NCBI GenBank assembly: GCA_029168955.1
Contig: JAPDOI010000010.1
Coordinates: forward strand, 3,371,001 to 3,435,000
Direction: 5' to 3'
Source: Aplectana chamaeleonis
Lineage: Eukaryota; Nematoda; Chromadorea; Rhabditida; Cosmocercidae
Length of the DNA stretch: 64,000 bases
The notes beneath the pieces are model-generated. The model made no database searches, was not told the DNA's origin, and saw only the letters and a program-made list of their open reading frames with translations. Below are positions 31,072-41,261 of the stretch, in pieces; positions within the stretch are counted from its first letter, which is position 1; every line of letters starts with the position of its first letter. Made by a program: the position numbers and the translations under genes.

Positions 31072-31400
31072 CTGGGACAAAGAAAAGCACAACAAGCTGG
31101 AAAAAAATGTGGTGAAAGCTTCAGATTTGGTTTTCTACTTCGCCTAAATGTTTAGAGCGTGGATCGCGATTCGAAATCCTGTTTTCAGAAGAATGACTCA
31201 TGAACGCAGCATGTGGTAACTGCTCGAACAGCAGTAACTTCTGAAAATTGAGAGACGAACTTTAAAAAAATGACCACCCAAACATTTAAACGCCACACGC
31301 GGAGCTTCATTAAAAATCTGTGATAATGGCAGTCTTCCGTAAAATCGAGAACAGTCATCTATCCAGACACAGGCAGTCTAGATAGAGGAGAAAACCAGTT
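31072..31400. other. Spacer / probable LINE-E 5' region
   Basis: No frame of note. The exact 5' end of LINE-E is not visible. Confidence 0.4.
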
Positions 31401-31434
31401 ACTTCCAGATTTACGGCTCCTGCCGTTTAGACAG

Positions 31435-31800
31435 GTGGAAGGATCCAAGATGTTCAACCTACGCGTGGTGGATCTGTGGAGTCGACGTTATGAAGGCTCA
31501 TCAAACGAACATCAATCACTCCATGTGATTTTTTTTTCGTATTGGGAGTGTAACTGGCTGGCTACTACACTTTCCCGTACTATACATCTACGAGCTGGCA
31601 TCGAGAGGAATCCGGGACCGCGCAGCAAGACACCACGATATCCCTGCTGTCACTGCGGGCTATCTGCTCAACATGCAAGCATTCAATGTGGTGTTTGCCT
31701 TGGCTGGGTGCACCTCAAATGTTCGGGATTGTCCAGCTATGATGACTACACTCATGCTTACTGTTGTATGTCTTGCTCTGTAAACCCTCTTAGAGTTCCT
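31435..31800 (+). pseudogene. LINE-E N-terminus: 2A-like motif and PHD-like finger
   Basis: The start at 31435 gives a leader with aromatic residues (FFSYWECNWLATTL), then HLRAGIERNPGP, then CCHCG, C-x2-C, WVH and C-x2-C spacing. Compared with LINE-A the leader differs almost everywhere, but GIERNPGP and the finger cysteines are kept. The frame is cut at LRVP by LINE-A2. The last residues of the nominal frame belong to the insert's tail. Confidence 0.8.
31789..31800. repeat. 12-bp TSD of LINE-A2, left copy
   Basis: CTTAGAGTTCCT here and at 35246-35257. Confidence 0.9.
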
Positions 31801-31838
31801 TCTTCTTCTTCTTCTTTGCAGCCACATCGAGGGTTTTG

Positions 31839-33094
31839 TCATAGGTGAAGAAACTGGGCGACCAGTAGTGGATTCGTCCATAGATCCATTATGGTCAGCG
31901 TGGTAGGTCTCACCGGACAGCGAAATAAATGTGCTGCATCATGGCCGATAGCACCGCAGTCCGGACAGACATCAGATTTGCTGCTGTCGATTTTGCTGAC
32001 GTAGGACATGAGCATTGACGAGTGACCGCAGCGCAACGATGCCAGTGTGCATCTAGCCCTTCTTCCGAGTTGAGTCTCGGATTCGCAGACTGGGGGCGGT
32101 ACTTCTCCTAGTATAGGATTCACCGCCGCCTTCTCAAGATGACACCGTACGAACTTGGTGTGCTCCTCGCGCAAAGACGGAGTCGTTCTTGCTGTGAGTC
32201 GTGCCATCTCTGCAAGTTGACTTTGCATGGAGCATCGGCAAATGGCATTCTTTTGGCTCTCTCTCTAACGGGGTTAAGCACTCTCCAGGACGGGTGGTTT
32301 GGTTGCTTAATAATATTGATTCGTAATTGTTGGGCTTGCAGCTGACAGTGCTCCTTCACAGGCAATAGACGGGCTTCGGCATGCAGATGCTCGACTGGGG
32401 AACTCTTTGCACATCCGGTGGCAATGCGAAGAGCGGCATTTTGTACGCGTTGCATCTTAAACCAGGAAGATTCTGAAACTAGATGCTGCCAAACCGGTGC
32501 GGCGTATTCCATGGCTGGCTGAAGAATCGCCTTATACGTCATGAGTATCGTTTCCTTGCTGCTACCCCATGAGGTGCCGCCTAGGGGCCTGAGAACATTG
32601 AGTTTGGCTTTAACAACAACCTGCTTCTGCTCGGTATTTTTATGAAACTTGAGCGACGGATCGAGCACAAGACCGAGCAGTTTTGGAAATCGAGCAGCAG
32701 GCAGACGGTCTCCATCCCACTCTACCTCCGGATGAGCTCTGTGCTCGGATGGGTCCGTTGTGAGGACGGATACTGATGATTTCGATGCGGAGATCTTTAG
32801 CATCTTGTCGTCGAAGAACCTCTTCAGCGTCTTCAGGTACTCGTTGATCTTGGTGGCGGCTACCTTTATATCCCGGTCTCGACACATGATTGTTATATCA
32901 TCGGCGTAGGCGACAGTCTTGATATCCTGTGGTGGTTCAGGCATATCTTCTAGATACAGACTGAAGAGAGCTGGTGATAAAACACCGCCCTGGGGACTCC
33001 AGCTGCCATAGGAATACTGTTGGAGACATGGTTCTGGAACATGACTCTTGCCCGTCGACCTTTGATAAAGGCCGATATCCAGCGCTTTTGCCAC
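31839..33094 (-). pseudogene. LINE-A2 RT C-terminal half and terminal zinc knuckle
   Basis: From PQGGVLSPALFSLYLED and VAYADDITIMC (intact YADD) through the thumb to CPDCGAIGHDAAHLF and LVAQFLHL. Two frames overlap at 32120-32228, so one frameshift separates the thumb from the knuckle; another lies near 33000 at AGVP-QGG. Confidence 0.85.
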
Positions 33095-34254
33095 GGTGGT
33101 ATCGACGACTCCAAAACGTTTCTTGACAAGATTCCTAGGTTAACCGTATCGAAAGCCTTGGTGAGATCCAACGCGACAGCAACAGTTCTCAATGGCTTCA
33201 AAGCGTTGAACCCGTCGATTGCATAGCTAGTAATTTCTAGCAACGCAGTAGTTGTAGAATGCAGCCTTTTGAACCCGTGTTGAAACAATTGTTTCTCGTT
33301 ATGCTCTGCTAAATTCTCCACAATGAGCTTTTCGGCTACCTTAGCGAAAGGTGACATCAAGCTAATGGGTCGATAACCCTTTACTGACGACTGAGGTTTG
33401 CCTGGCTTCGGCAACGGGATGACGTTGGCTGTCTTCCAGTTTTGGGGAATAATGCACGAGCTGAATGAAGTATTAATCACATCAACGACGAGTGGGAGTA
33501 TCTCAGTCAGGAGCTTCTTCAGTACAGCAGGACAAATGCCGTCGGGACCGACAGCTTTGGAGTTCCGCATGTCCTTTATGATCTTCTCTACGTGCGCCAC
33601 AGTGTACGCATCGGCCGTGCTCATGAGCGGGAGGCGGCACAGCTCTCTAACTGTCACTCTATTCTGCGGACCACGCCGTGTACTTGTGACAAAGAAGCTT
33701 TTTCCAAGAGAGTAGGCGGCTTCCTTACCCGTCTTGAAAACGTTATTATCAAATTCAATGGTGGATACGGTAGCTGGCGAGCTCTTTCCAGATAGCTTCC
33801 GTAGTACCTTCCACGTAGTTGCACTGTCCGCCTTGAAATCCAACTGTCCCGTGAACTTTTCCCATTCTTCTTTCTTGTGCCTGTCCAGATCTTTTCTGAT
33901 CTCGTCATCGAGTTGAGCAACGACAGGGTCTAGATGGTCGGCTGCTCTCCTGGCATCTCTAGTCCTAATCTTTTGGAGAATTTCTCTGGTGACGTTTGGA
34001 TAGAACGTCTTAACGCGGCCAACAGGAATAGCCGCCTTCATGGCCCGGCGGATTACATCAGACAGGTGGTGCTCTTTTTGATGCACATTGCCGTTCCACG
34101 GATAGTCAGCCGCTAGGCGGAGCGCAACCTCGCTGAACAGGCACCAGTCTGCTTGGCCTAAATTGAGATAAGAACGTTGTCGAACACCAGAATAAGGAGC
34201 AAGAGAATTTGAGAGATCGATGTGCACAAAGACAGGAATATGATCACTAGACAA
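32950..34254 (-). pseudogene. LINE-A2 endonuclease end and RT fingers/palm
   Basis: Starts at SSDHIPVFVHIDLS. It runs through PLPKPGKP, GYRPISLMSP, FQHGFKRLHSTTTALL and ALDLTKAFDTVN to AGVP, where the frameshift occurs. All expected RT blocks are present in order. Confidence 0.85.
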
Positions 34255-34452
34255 TGTAGTCGAGGTAGACCATGAGCAGGTGTTTGAAAGGTTGGAAGAG
34301 ACAAGAGTTATGTCTGGGCTAGAAGATCGGCCGTTGGCAGGGAGGCGAGTGGGCTGATCATCGTTTAGTATGACCAGGTCGCACTCCTCCGCCCATTCCT
34401 TGACGTCACTTCCTCTAGCATCAGAGCCAAGAGACGAGCAAAGGCATGAGCA

Positions 34453-35211
34453 TTAAAATCGCCCGCAAAGATAGACGAAGATGAGAGGAGCAGTCGTAAA
34501 GCTGCCTGAGGAGTAGAATAGGATCATAGGATGGAGGGCATGATGTGGTAGGGGAATATAGATGTTGAAGAGAGAAAGGGGAGTTTTGAGGGGAGATGGA
34601 CCGGGAGATACTCGAGTACCGTCCGTGGGAGTGTTAGGTATGAGGTGTGAGGGAAGAGTAGATAATACAAAAGTGGAAACTCCTCCGCCAAGATTTGACC
34701 TTGGAGCATGGTAAGAAGTATAGCCCGGGATATTGGGATGAGGATTTGTAGGGGATGGAGAGAGCTTGGTTTCCTGAACCATGATCACGTCTGGATGGTA
34801 AGTACGTGCAAAGAGAGATAGCTCAGAAAGCTTGCCACGAAGGCCGTTGAGATTTATATGTACAATGGAAAGGGGGCGATTGGAGTTTGAGGAATCAGAG
34901 TTGGTAGGTGAGGAGCACAAAACACATCGAAAAGAAGAGTTATGATGCCTCACAGAACAGAGACCCGAACAGGAGAGATGCACCCACCTTTGGCATCCGA
35001 AGCACTGGACGCTGGTATGTCTCCTGGTAACATCCTTGCCGCACGCGGCGCATAGGTACTTCTGAGCGGGTCCAGGATTCCTCTCCACGCCGGCCCTTTG
35101 CAGGAGAATCCGAAGGAGAGCTGCGGCCGGCCAGCACCTCTCCCATGACAAAAACCCTCTTCGTGGAGGGGATGACGTCGGTTTGCACGGAGATGATCTT
35201 CTTTCCTCCAC
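34453..35211 (-). pseudogene. LINE-A2 N-terminus: leader, 2A-like motif, PHD-like finger, endonuclease
   Basis: MEERRSSPCKP start, FLSWERCWPAAALLRILLQ leader, RAGVERNPGP, finger C-x2-C..C-x2-C..WVH..C-x2-C, then SIVHINLNGLRGKL, VIMVQETKLS and PRSNLGGGVSTF of the APE endonuclease. It ends by frameshift within the endonuclease at about 34460-34520. Confidence 0.85.
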
Positions 35212-35257
35212 ACTGCCACGGCACGAACGTACGACATCTCGGCAGCTTAGAGTTCCT

Positions 35258-36277
35258 CAACAACGTCTTCGCATTTATCAACTCAATATCAATGGCCTGC
35301 GTGCCAAACTTGCTGAACTCACAGTGTATGTAGATCGCACTCAACCTGACGTCATCCTCATACAGGAGAGCAAGCTTAGCACATCTTCCTCCTCCCTCCC
35401 CCGTCTTCCCGGTTATCTATCCTATTATATTCCACGTACTTCTCATGGCGGTGGTGTTTCAACATTTGTAAAATCCTCTATCCCTTCTCACCTTATTGCT
35501 CTTCCCAATGATGATGTTGTTGAATGTCTTGGAGTACATATTGTATTACAAAGTGACCCCCTTGATATTGTCAACGTCTATATACCCCCATCCACATCCT
35601 GTCCCAATGCGTTTGACCCCACAAATTACTTACATGCTCTCCATACTGCCTTATCATCTAGTTCGGTTGTAGTGGCTGGTGATTTTGATGCTCATTCTCC
35701 TCCGCGGTTTTCTCCTCTAGAGCCTGACAATAGAAGTGAACTGATTGAGCTTTTCGCTGACGATTGTGATCTTGTTCCCATCAATGAGGATTCTCCCACT
35801 CGTCTTCCAGCGGTGGGCAGGCCCTTCTCACCCGATACAACGTTTGTATCATCTTCGCTAGCTAATTCCTGTAACTGGTCTACTGATGTGGCGCTGGCCA
35901 GTGATCACGCTCCCATAATTACGTCATTGGATCTGTCACCTAATAGTTTGCTTGCTCCGTTCTCTGGCTCTCGTTGCAAGTCCTATTCTAATTATCGTAA
36001 GGCTAACTGGGACCTATTCAAAGAGGTGTTGCTCAGCCAGGTGACCAGCTACCCGTGGAACGGCTCAGTCTACGACAAGGGGAAGTTCATTGTCGATGCC
36101 ATAGAACGTGCCTCCAAAGCTGCTATTCCTACTAGACGCGTAGGGACTTTTCACCCAACTATGCCCAGTGAAGTGCTTGAACTGATCACTATGGGAGATG
36201 ACAAGCGAAGATAGGAACCCAATGATCCAACGATACAGCAGCTGTCGGATAACACCACTTTTTCTTATAACATCACT
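35258..36277 (+). pseudogene. LINE-E endonuclease
   Basis: Resumes after A2 with IYQLNINGLRAKLAEL, VILIQESKLS, PRTSHGGGVSTFV, VVVAGDFDAHS (catalytic Asp), and ALASDHAPI (SDH motif). It ends in a linker rich in KAAIPTRRV. A stop at 36212-36214 precedes the LINE-B2 insertion at 36278. It is about 45-50% like LINE-A by eye, so a separate family. Confidence 0.85.
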
Positions 36278-36671
36278 CATCACGATGTTATTTAAATACT
36301 TTGATTTTGAAAAAGCATTCGACAAAGTGGATCGTGTAAAACTGATTGCCAGAATGCAGCATCTGGGCATTCACGAAAAAATTGTCCATTGGATTGAAGC
36401 CTTTCTCAACGGTCGTACATTCCAAGTACATATGCGCTAACAATTGTCTTTATTCTGTCAGAAGTGCACCTAGTGGGGTCCCTCAAGGGGGTGGGGGTCT
36501 TGTCCCCAATTTTGTTCAACATTTATACATATGATATTCCCAATATAGTGGAACGTGGCGGTGTTAGGTGTCAGATCTTTGCGGATGATATCAAGGTTTT
36601 CAGTGAAGTTAGGAATAATGGGGTGTCAGCTTTGCAGGATAGTATTCAAGCTGTTTGCTGTTGGTCGGAAA
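36278..36671 (+). pseudogene. LINE-B2 RT palm
   Basis: KYFDFEKAFDKVDRVKL (catalytic Asp), IEAFLNGRTFQV, SAPSGVPQGG, NIYTYDIPN and CQIFADDIKVF (FADD). Frameshifts near 36440 and 36490. Cut by the hAT-type element at 36672. Confidence 0.85.
36664..36671. repeat. 8-bp TSD of hAT-type element, left copy
   Basis: GTCGGAAA here and at 39791-39798. Confidence 0.9.
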
Positions 36672-39600
36672 CAGGGCTGTGCGTAACTGGATTTTGTAAT
36701 TTCGTAAATCGTAAATCGTAATTTTTCCAATTCCTCGTAATTCGTAAATCGTAATTCGTAATTCGTAACTGATAATGAGTAACAAGCCCCCTCATAGGCC
36801 AAACCTGATTCGATAAGGGAAACACTTCAACACTCCAGTAATGAAGTGTTTTCATATCAAAGGTAGGTTGTTCTGGACAGTACTTGACGAAATTTTCAGG
36901 GTATACATGTATACCTGGGATAAGAACGACTTAAATAAACAAAAGTTAAATTTCAGGCTTGATCAAGTACAAAGCTTGTGCCACATTCTGCCCTACTTTT
37001 GAATACGAAAATATGAAGAATCATCGCTCTACCAAACACATTTCATTGGAAGCCAAGGAGAGAAACCCTAAGTTGAGAAAAAAATGCTGTTCGAGACTTT
37101 AAAGCTATCTGTTAAAAGTTCAGGATAAAAAAGCTGCCCGGTTTTCTGGCAGAATTGTAAGCTTTGGGTCCCTCTAAGAAAGGTAAGAACGGAAGTACGA
37201 CGAAAAGCGGCTAAGAAGCGCGTGAAAATCTCGTGGAACAGCCAGCCCATTGGATCACCCCTTCCACGTCATATAACTGTTGTCCCAAGTTCATTTCACT
37301 AGAGGAACTGGCACCGAATTTTTGAAAAATTCTTTGTGCCGAAAGAGGCTAGTAACCAGATATGGACATTTACCCAAATTATTCTTCAAGAGTTTTTGGT
37401 CCACGAAACAGAATACAAAGAAGTCACCTAAGAATTTCGAATCTCAAAACCATTTGTGGCGTTTGGTTTGACGTTGTGTCCGCAGTGCACAAAACACACC
37501 AGCAGGCGTAAATGAATATTGGGTAGGTTTTTAAGCAGTTTTTTCTTCGGTGTTTGAGTATCCTGTTGGGACTTCTCCCCATTAAAGACACAGTCCAACC
37601 TCGGAATCGGTCTTCTGCTTTTCTGCCTATATTGAAAACGGTCCCACGCTGATTCTAGTGATGTCCTTGGAATCGTACAAGACCCCCCAAAAACGAAGTT
37701 ATGGCCTCTCAAAAATTGAGCTGCGGAAGCATGGTGGACGAGTTGTCCGAGGCTTGTAACTTCCATCATTTGTACCCGATGTATGCGAGCCGACCTAAAT
37801 AAAGAGAGAGGCTGAAAATGAAGGGAAGAACGGGGATATTGATAGGAAACCATCGCTCATTTCGCGACTGTTGAGCTCGAAAGATCGTAGAAGGGGCGTG
37901 CCAAAGTGGCTTCTCGAGGAGGGCGCCCCAGGGTGGCTTCCTCCTATATATCGCTTATTCGGAGGAATTCAGATCTCGCACTTGACAAGTGTTATACATG
38001 GTGGGTGTACTTCACATTTATGTGGAAATCTCAGATTTCGTCCCTGAGCTTGGACTGTGCCTTTAAGGCAGCGTCCATACGTGGCGAGAGCGGGCGCTCC
38101 TGCTGTTGTGCGCCTCTCGACGCTCCTCAACGCTGCCTGCAAATTGACACAGGCAAACACCCCTGCCTCGTGCTGATTCGATTGAAAACGTTTGATTTGG
38201 GTGATCAATCGCTCAAATCGTCGCAACGGCTGATAATTTCCCACGGTTTTCAACGTCTGTGGTGGGATTATGAAAAACAAGGGAAGTGGTTTTGATACAG
38301 GTTTAATGTCCCCTGCTTTAGTGATGGAGCAGTAAGCTTGAAACTTGCTGCTTGCTTCGTGGCGCTGGCGCAAGCGCGCGAGATCGAGCGGGCGAGGGCG
38401 CGCGAGAAGGAGCGCCTGTGAGCGGCCAGCGAATCGTGTGCCCACGATGACCATCGATTTTGCGTAATCGCACGCTCTCGCCACGTATGGACTGAGCCTA
38501 ACGTCTACTTGGTGGACTTACCCACTCAAAACCATCGAAAACTAGAATAAGGTTTTTTAACGTGAACACTGCCTTCAAGAGAAAGACCCTTGTATGAGGG
38601 GCCCTATAAATGAAATATACATTTTCAAAACCAATTTTGATGCAGAAATATATTCTCCCTCTTTATATGCGAAGCGTTACTCTCAGTGGAGTTGCAAGCA
38701 TTTCTCCCCATGAATACAGGGTCGTTGAAGTGGAGGTAACCGTTGAAGAGTGGTGAAAGTTGTGTAGGGTTCCGAAATGCAAAAATCTGAAGGTCCCCTC
38801 AACTCGCGGGTTTCGAAAACAGACAGTTACCCGACCTATTATTTTCTTTCGCATTTAAAATTGCCAAATTCTGAATTTTTGAAATATTTCATAACTTTTT
38901 CGAAAAGGTAGGAGACTTTACAGCCGTCTTTTTTTTGTTGAACTGTTGCGAACCGAGCTTCAAAATTACTTTTTCTCTCATAGCTTCATTGTCTTTGAAG
39001 ATAGGAATCTATCAAAGTTAAATTCGGGAACCTCTTAAAACTCCTCGTTGAATAGTGTTTTCAGGTGAGAAAAATAATTCGACGATCCCTCAGCAGATTT
39101 GAATTCACGAAATACCACATTTTCTACTGGTCACTTTTGAACCACTGATGGCGGATGCGTGGTGGAGGTTGTTTTCGAAATTTCCTTAGAACAGCAACGA
39201 AGTGTATTTTGAGTTCCAATCTATTTGCTCCTTAGGCCAGCCTGTAGAGCTCAGCCCCGTACATACTATTATATTTCGCCATGACCGACGGGAGAGAAGC
39301 TCTCCACACACAGAAGGGGGAGTTGACCCGTTCTTGCAGTTCGACACGTCACACTACTCAATGCAATCGAAGGGCTCCCGATTGGAATTAGAGCTGCAAA
39401 AGGCGAGACAATTCCTCCCTCGGTGTGTAGAGAGCCCCTATCCCGTGATCGACCCCACTGCTGCTGACTAAGCTCTGGGATAGCGGAGCCGCCTGACAGT
39501 TCGGTTCATTTTCCAATCTCTGGCCACTGCTGTTGCTGTTCGGGTGAACGGGAGGAGCCCGGTCAGCAACAGAAGCCGACTCGCAGATTGCGAGAACGAG

Positions 39601-39790
39601 CCGAACTGTCAGGCTGCTCGGAGGCGAGTTTAGCCTAAGTTGCGCCCTCGAGTGCATTTTCACGGTTTGTTACGATTTGTTACGAATCGTTACGATTTTA
39701 GGCCATAATTTCGTAAATCGTAAATCGTAAAAAAATTGCCAAAAACGCCCGTAATTCGTAAATCGTAATTCGTAATTACGCACAGCCCTG
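36672..39790. mobile_element. hAT-type element, 3,119 bp, no recognisable transposase
   Basis: Termini CAGGGCTGTGCGTAA (left) and its inverse (right), with the 8-bp TSD GTCGGAAA. Both ends carry clusters of CGTAAATCGTAAT words (36705-36775 and 39665-39780), the kind of subterminal repeats hAT transposases bind. Several open frames of 60-170 codons lie inside, none with a hAT dimerisation motif or BED finger. Joining the flanks restores the LINE-B2 reading. Contains a smaller TIR element at 38065-38499. Confidence 0.85.
38065..38499. mobile_element. MITE nested in the hAT-type element, about 435 bp
   Basis: Inverted ends share GTCCATACGTGGCGAGAGCG (left at 38073, inverse at about 38470-38492). 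The left flank is TTAA-like. The right half is very GC-rich (GCGCGCGAGATCGAGCGGGC). No coding capacity recognised. Confidence 0.7.
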
Positions 39791-40694
39791 GTCGGAAACA
39801 TGGGGACTGCCCTTGTCAGTTGGGAAAACCAAAGTCCTACACCTGGGAGGAGACCCTAATCTCCAAGCCACCTAAACTCTGGCACCGCCGTAGTGACCTG
39901 TTGATTTCTATCAATACCAGCGGCGGAGCGGTGGGCCTTGGTGAAATATAACTAGTGATAAGGAGGTTCCGACGAAAAGCCACCGCTCCGCGCTGTGATA
40001 ATCGAAATCAACAGGTCACTACGACGGTACCAGAGTTTACGTAATTAACGATATACCTATTGAGGCAATTGATAAAATAAAAGATCTCGATTAGTAGTAG
40101 ATAACAAGCATTCGTTTGATGAGCATTGTAGGCTCATTGCTACTAAGGCGCAGCAGAGACTCTTTCTTCTATTTAAATCGTTAAGATCGGAAGATCCAGA
40201 GTTCCTGATAAAGGCCTATAAAATTTATGTTCGCTCAATGTTGGAGTATGGCACTTGCGTTTTTTGGACCCTTTAAACGTTAGTTTGTAGAAAGGTTGGA
40301 GAGGGTACAAAACATCTTTACGAGAAAAGTCTTCATTCGGACATTTGGATTCACATAAGCCAACATTCCTAGGAGTTATCTGAGAAATAAAAGGCTACAG
40401 CTCGACACTCTTGCTCTCCGTAAGAGAAGAAATGATTTATTTTTAATTTTCGAAATTTTGAATGGTCTGGTGGGTCTTAAACTATCTGAATTGTTCACCT
40501 TGAGACGTTCTTATACTAGAGGCCAGGGGTTCGAACTCAGCTTATCTCAGCCTCGAACTCGCTTAAGGCGGAATTTTTCACAATTCGAGGATTGGAATAT
40601 CGGGCTCTTGGTGCCTAGTTCTTTAAGTATTTTCAGAAGGCAGGCTGACCGGGATTTGCAACAGGAACCGTTTACTGGCTCTAGTACGGCCTAG
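39791..40694 (+). pseudogene. LINE-B2 RT C-terminal region
   Basis: After the hAT element it reads ETWGLPLSVGKTKVLHLGG, is cut by the TA-MITE, then continues with FDEHCRLIATKAQQRLFLLFKSL-type and KAYKIYVRSMLEYGTCV segments and ends near 40694. Several stops and frameshifts. Confidence 0.8.
39875..40037. mobile_element. TA-MITE copy 2, 163 bp
   Basis: TA on both sides, and ends AACTCTGG..CCAGAGTT. Nearly identical to 28036-28199. Both copies sit in C-terminal RT parts of LINE-B copies, but at different codons. Confidence 0.85.
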
Positions 40695-40802
40695 TTTTCT
40701 GTTTGCTGTTGGTTATGTTGTAATGTTTTTCTATTCAATTTTTTTTGTTTTTGTTATTTGCTGACGCGCATGTAATAAATGTAAATGTAAAAAAAAATCA
40801 CT

Positions 40803-41205
40803 GCTCTGCTTAATCAACTCAACCAGCAACGCTGGAAAGAGCTCACCGAGTCGATCGATTTGGCCGTGGATGCCAGAAAAGTTTGGACCACCTTGAAACA
40901 GCTTTCAGGCAAAAGGATGAGTACTGACCGCGACATGCTCGAATTTCCGTCTGGAAGATTCGAGCACGGATACAAAGTTGCTTGTCTGTTCGGCAAACTA
41001 TTTGCACCTGCGTCATCGCCTCGGGACAAGCAATACAGACGAACAATCCTAGCAATCAGGAAGCTCAGTCGACTGGATGTCCCTATTATCTCACCTTCGG
41101 CCATCGAGGTCATCAAATCGATGACAAATTCGCGGGCAGAAGGACCCGACGGGATTTCGGCTGTGCATCTCAAACATATTCCTGATCCCTATTACGAACT
41201 GCTCT
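40803..41205 (+). pseudogene. LINE-E linker and start of RT
   Basis: NQQRWKELTESIDLAVDARKVW, then KVACLFGKLFAP, TNSRAEGPDGISAVHLK (RT block 0/1) and DPYYEL. Cut by LINE-A3 at 41206. Confidence 0.8.
41197..41205. repeat. 9-bp TSD of LINE-A3, left copy
   Basis: AACTGCTCT here and at 49687-49695. The LINE-E reading (YYELL then SDLIHSSF) continues across. Confidence 0.9.
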
Positions 41206-41261
41206 CTTCTTCTTCTTCTTTACAGCCACAAAGAGAGCATCCTAATAGTGAAAAGATGAAA

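Larger units (their letters stand above)
31801..35245 (-). mobile_element. LINE-A copy 2, full length, 3,445 bp
   Basis: Starts (minus strand) CTGCCGAGATGTC at 35245 and ends in TGGCTGCAAAGAAGAAGAAG at 31801, with a perfect 12-bp TSD. It contains one polyprotein region: leader, 2A-like motif, PHD-like finger, APE endonuclease, RT, C-terminal Cys/His knuckle, with no large insertion. It is the best template for the family in this window. Confidence 0.9.
36278..40796 (+). mobile_element. LINE-B copy 2, 5'-truncated, with nested elements
   Basis: 6-bp TSD ATCACT (36272-36277 and 40797-40802); joining the flanks restores LINE-E reading (SYNIT then ALLNQ). The 3' end is AATAAATGTAAATGTAA followed by A's. 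It holds a hAT-type element (36672-39790) and a TA-MITE (39875-40037). Confidence 0.85.

Noticed and set aside
37428..38484. Host gene inside the hAT-type element
   Set aside because: Frames of 130-170 codons on both strands overlap a GC-rich MITE; no domain or splice pattern recognised.
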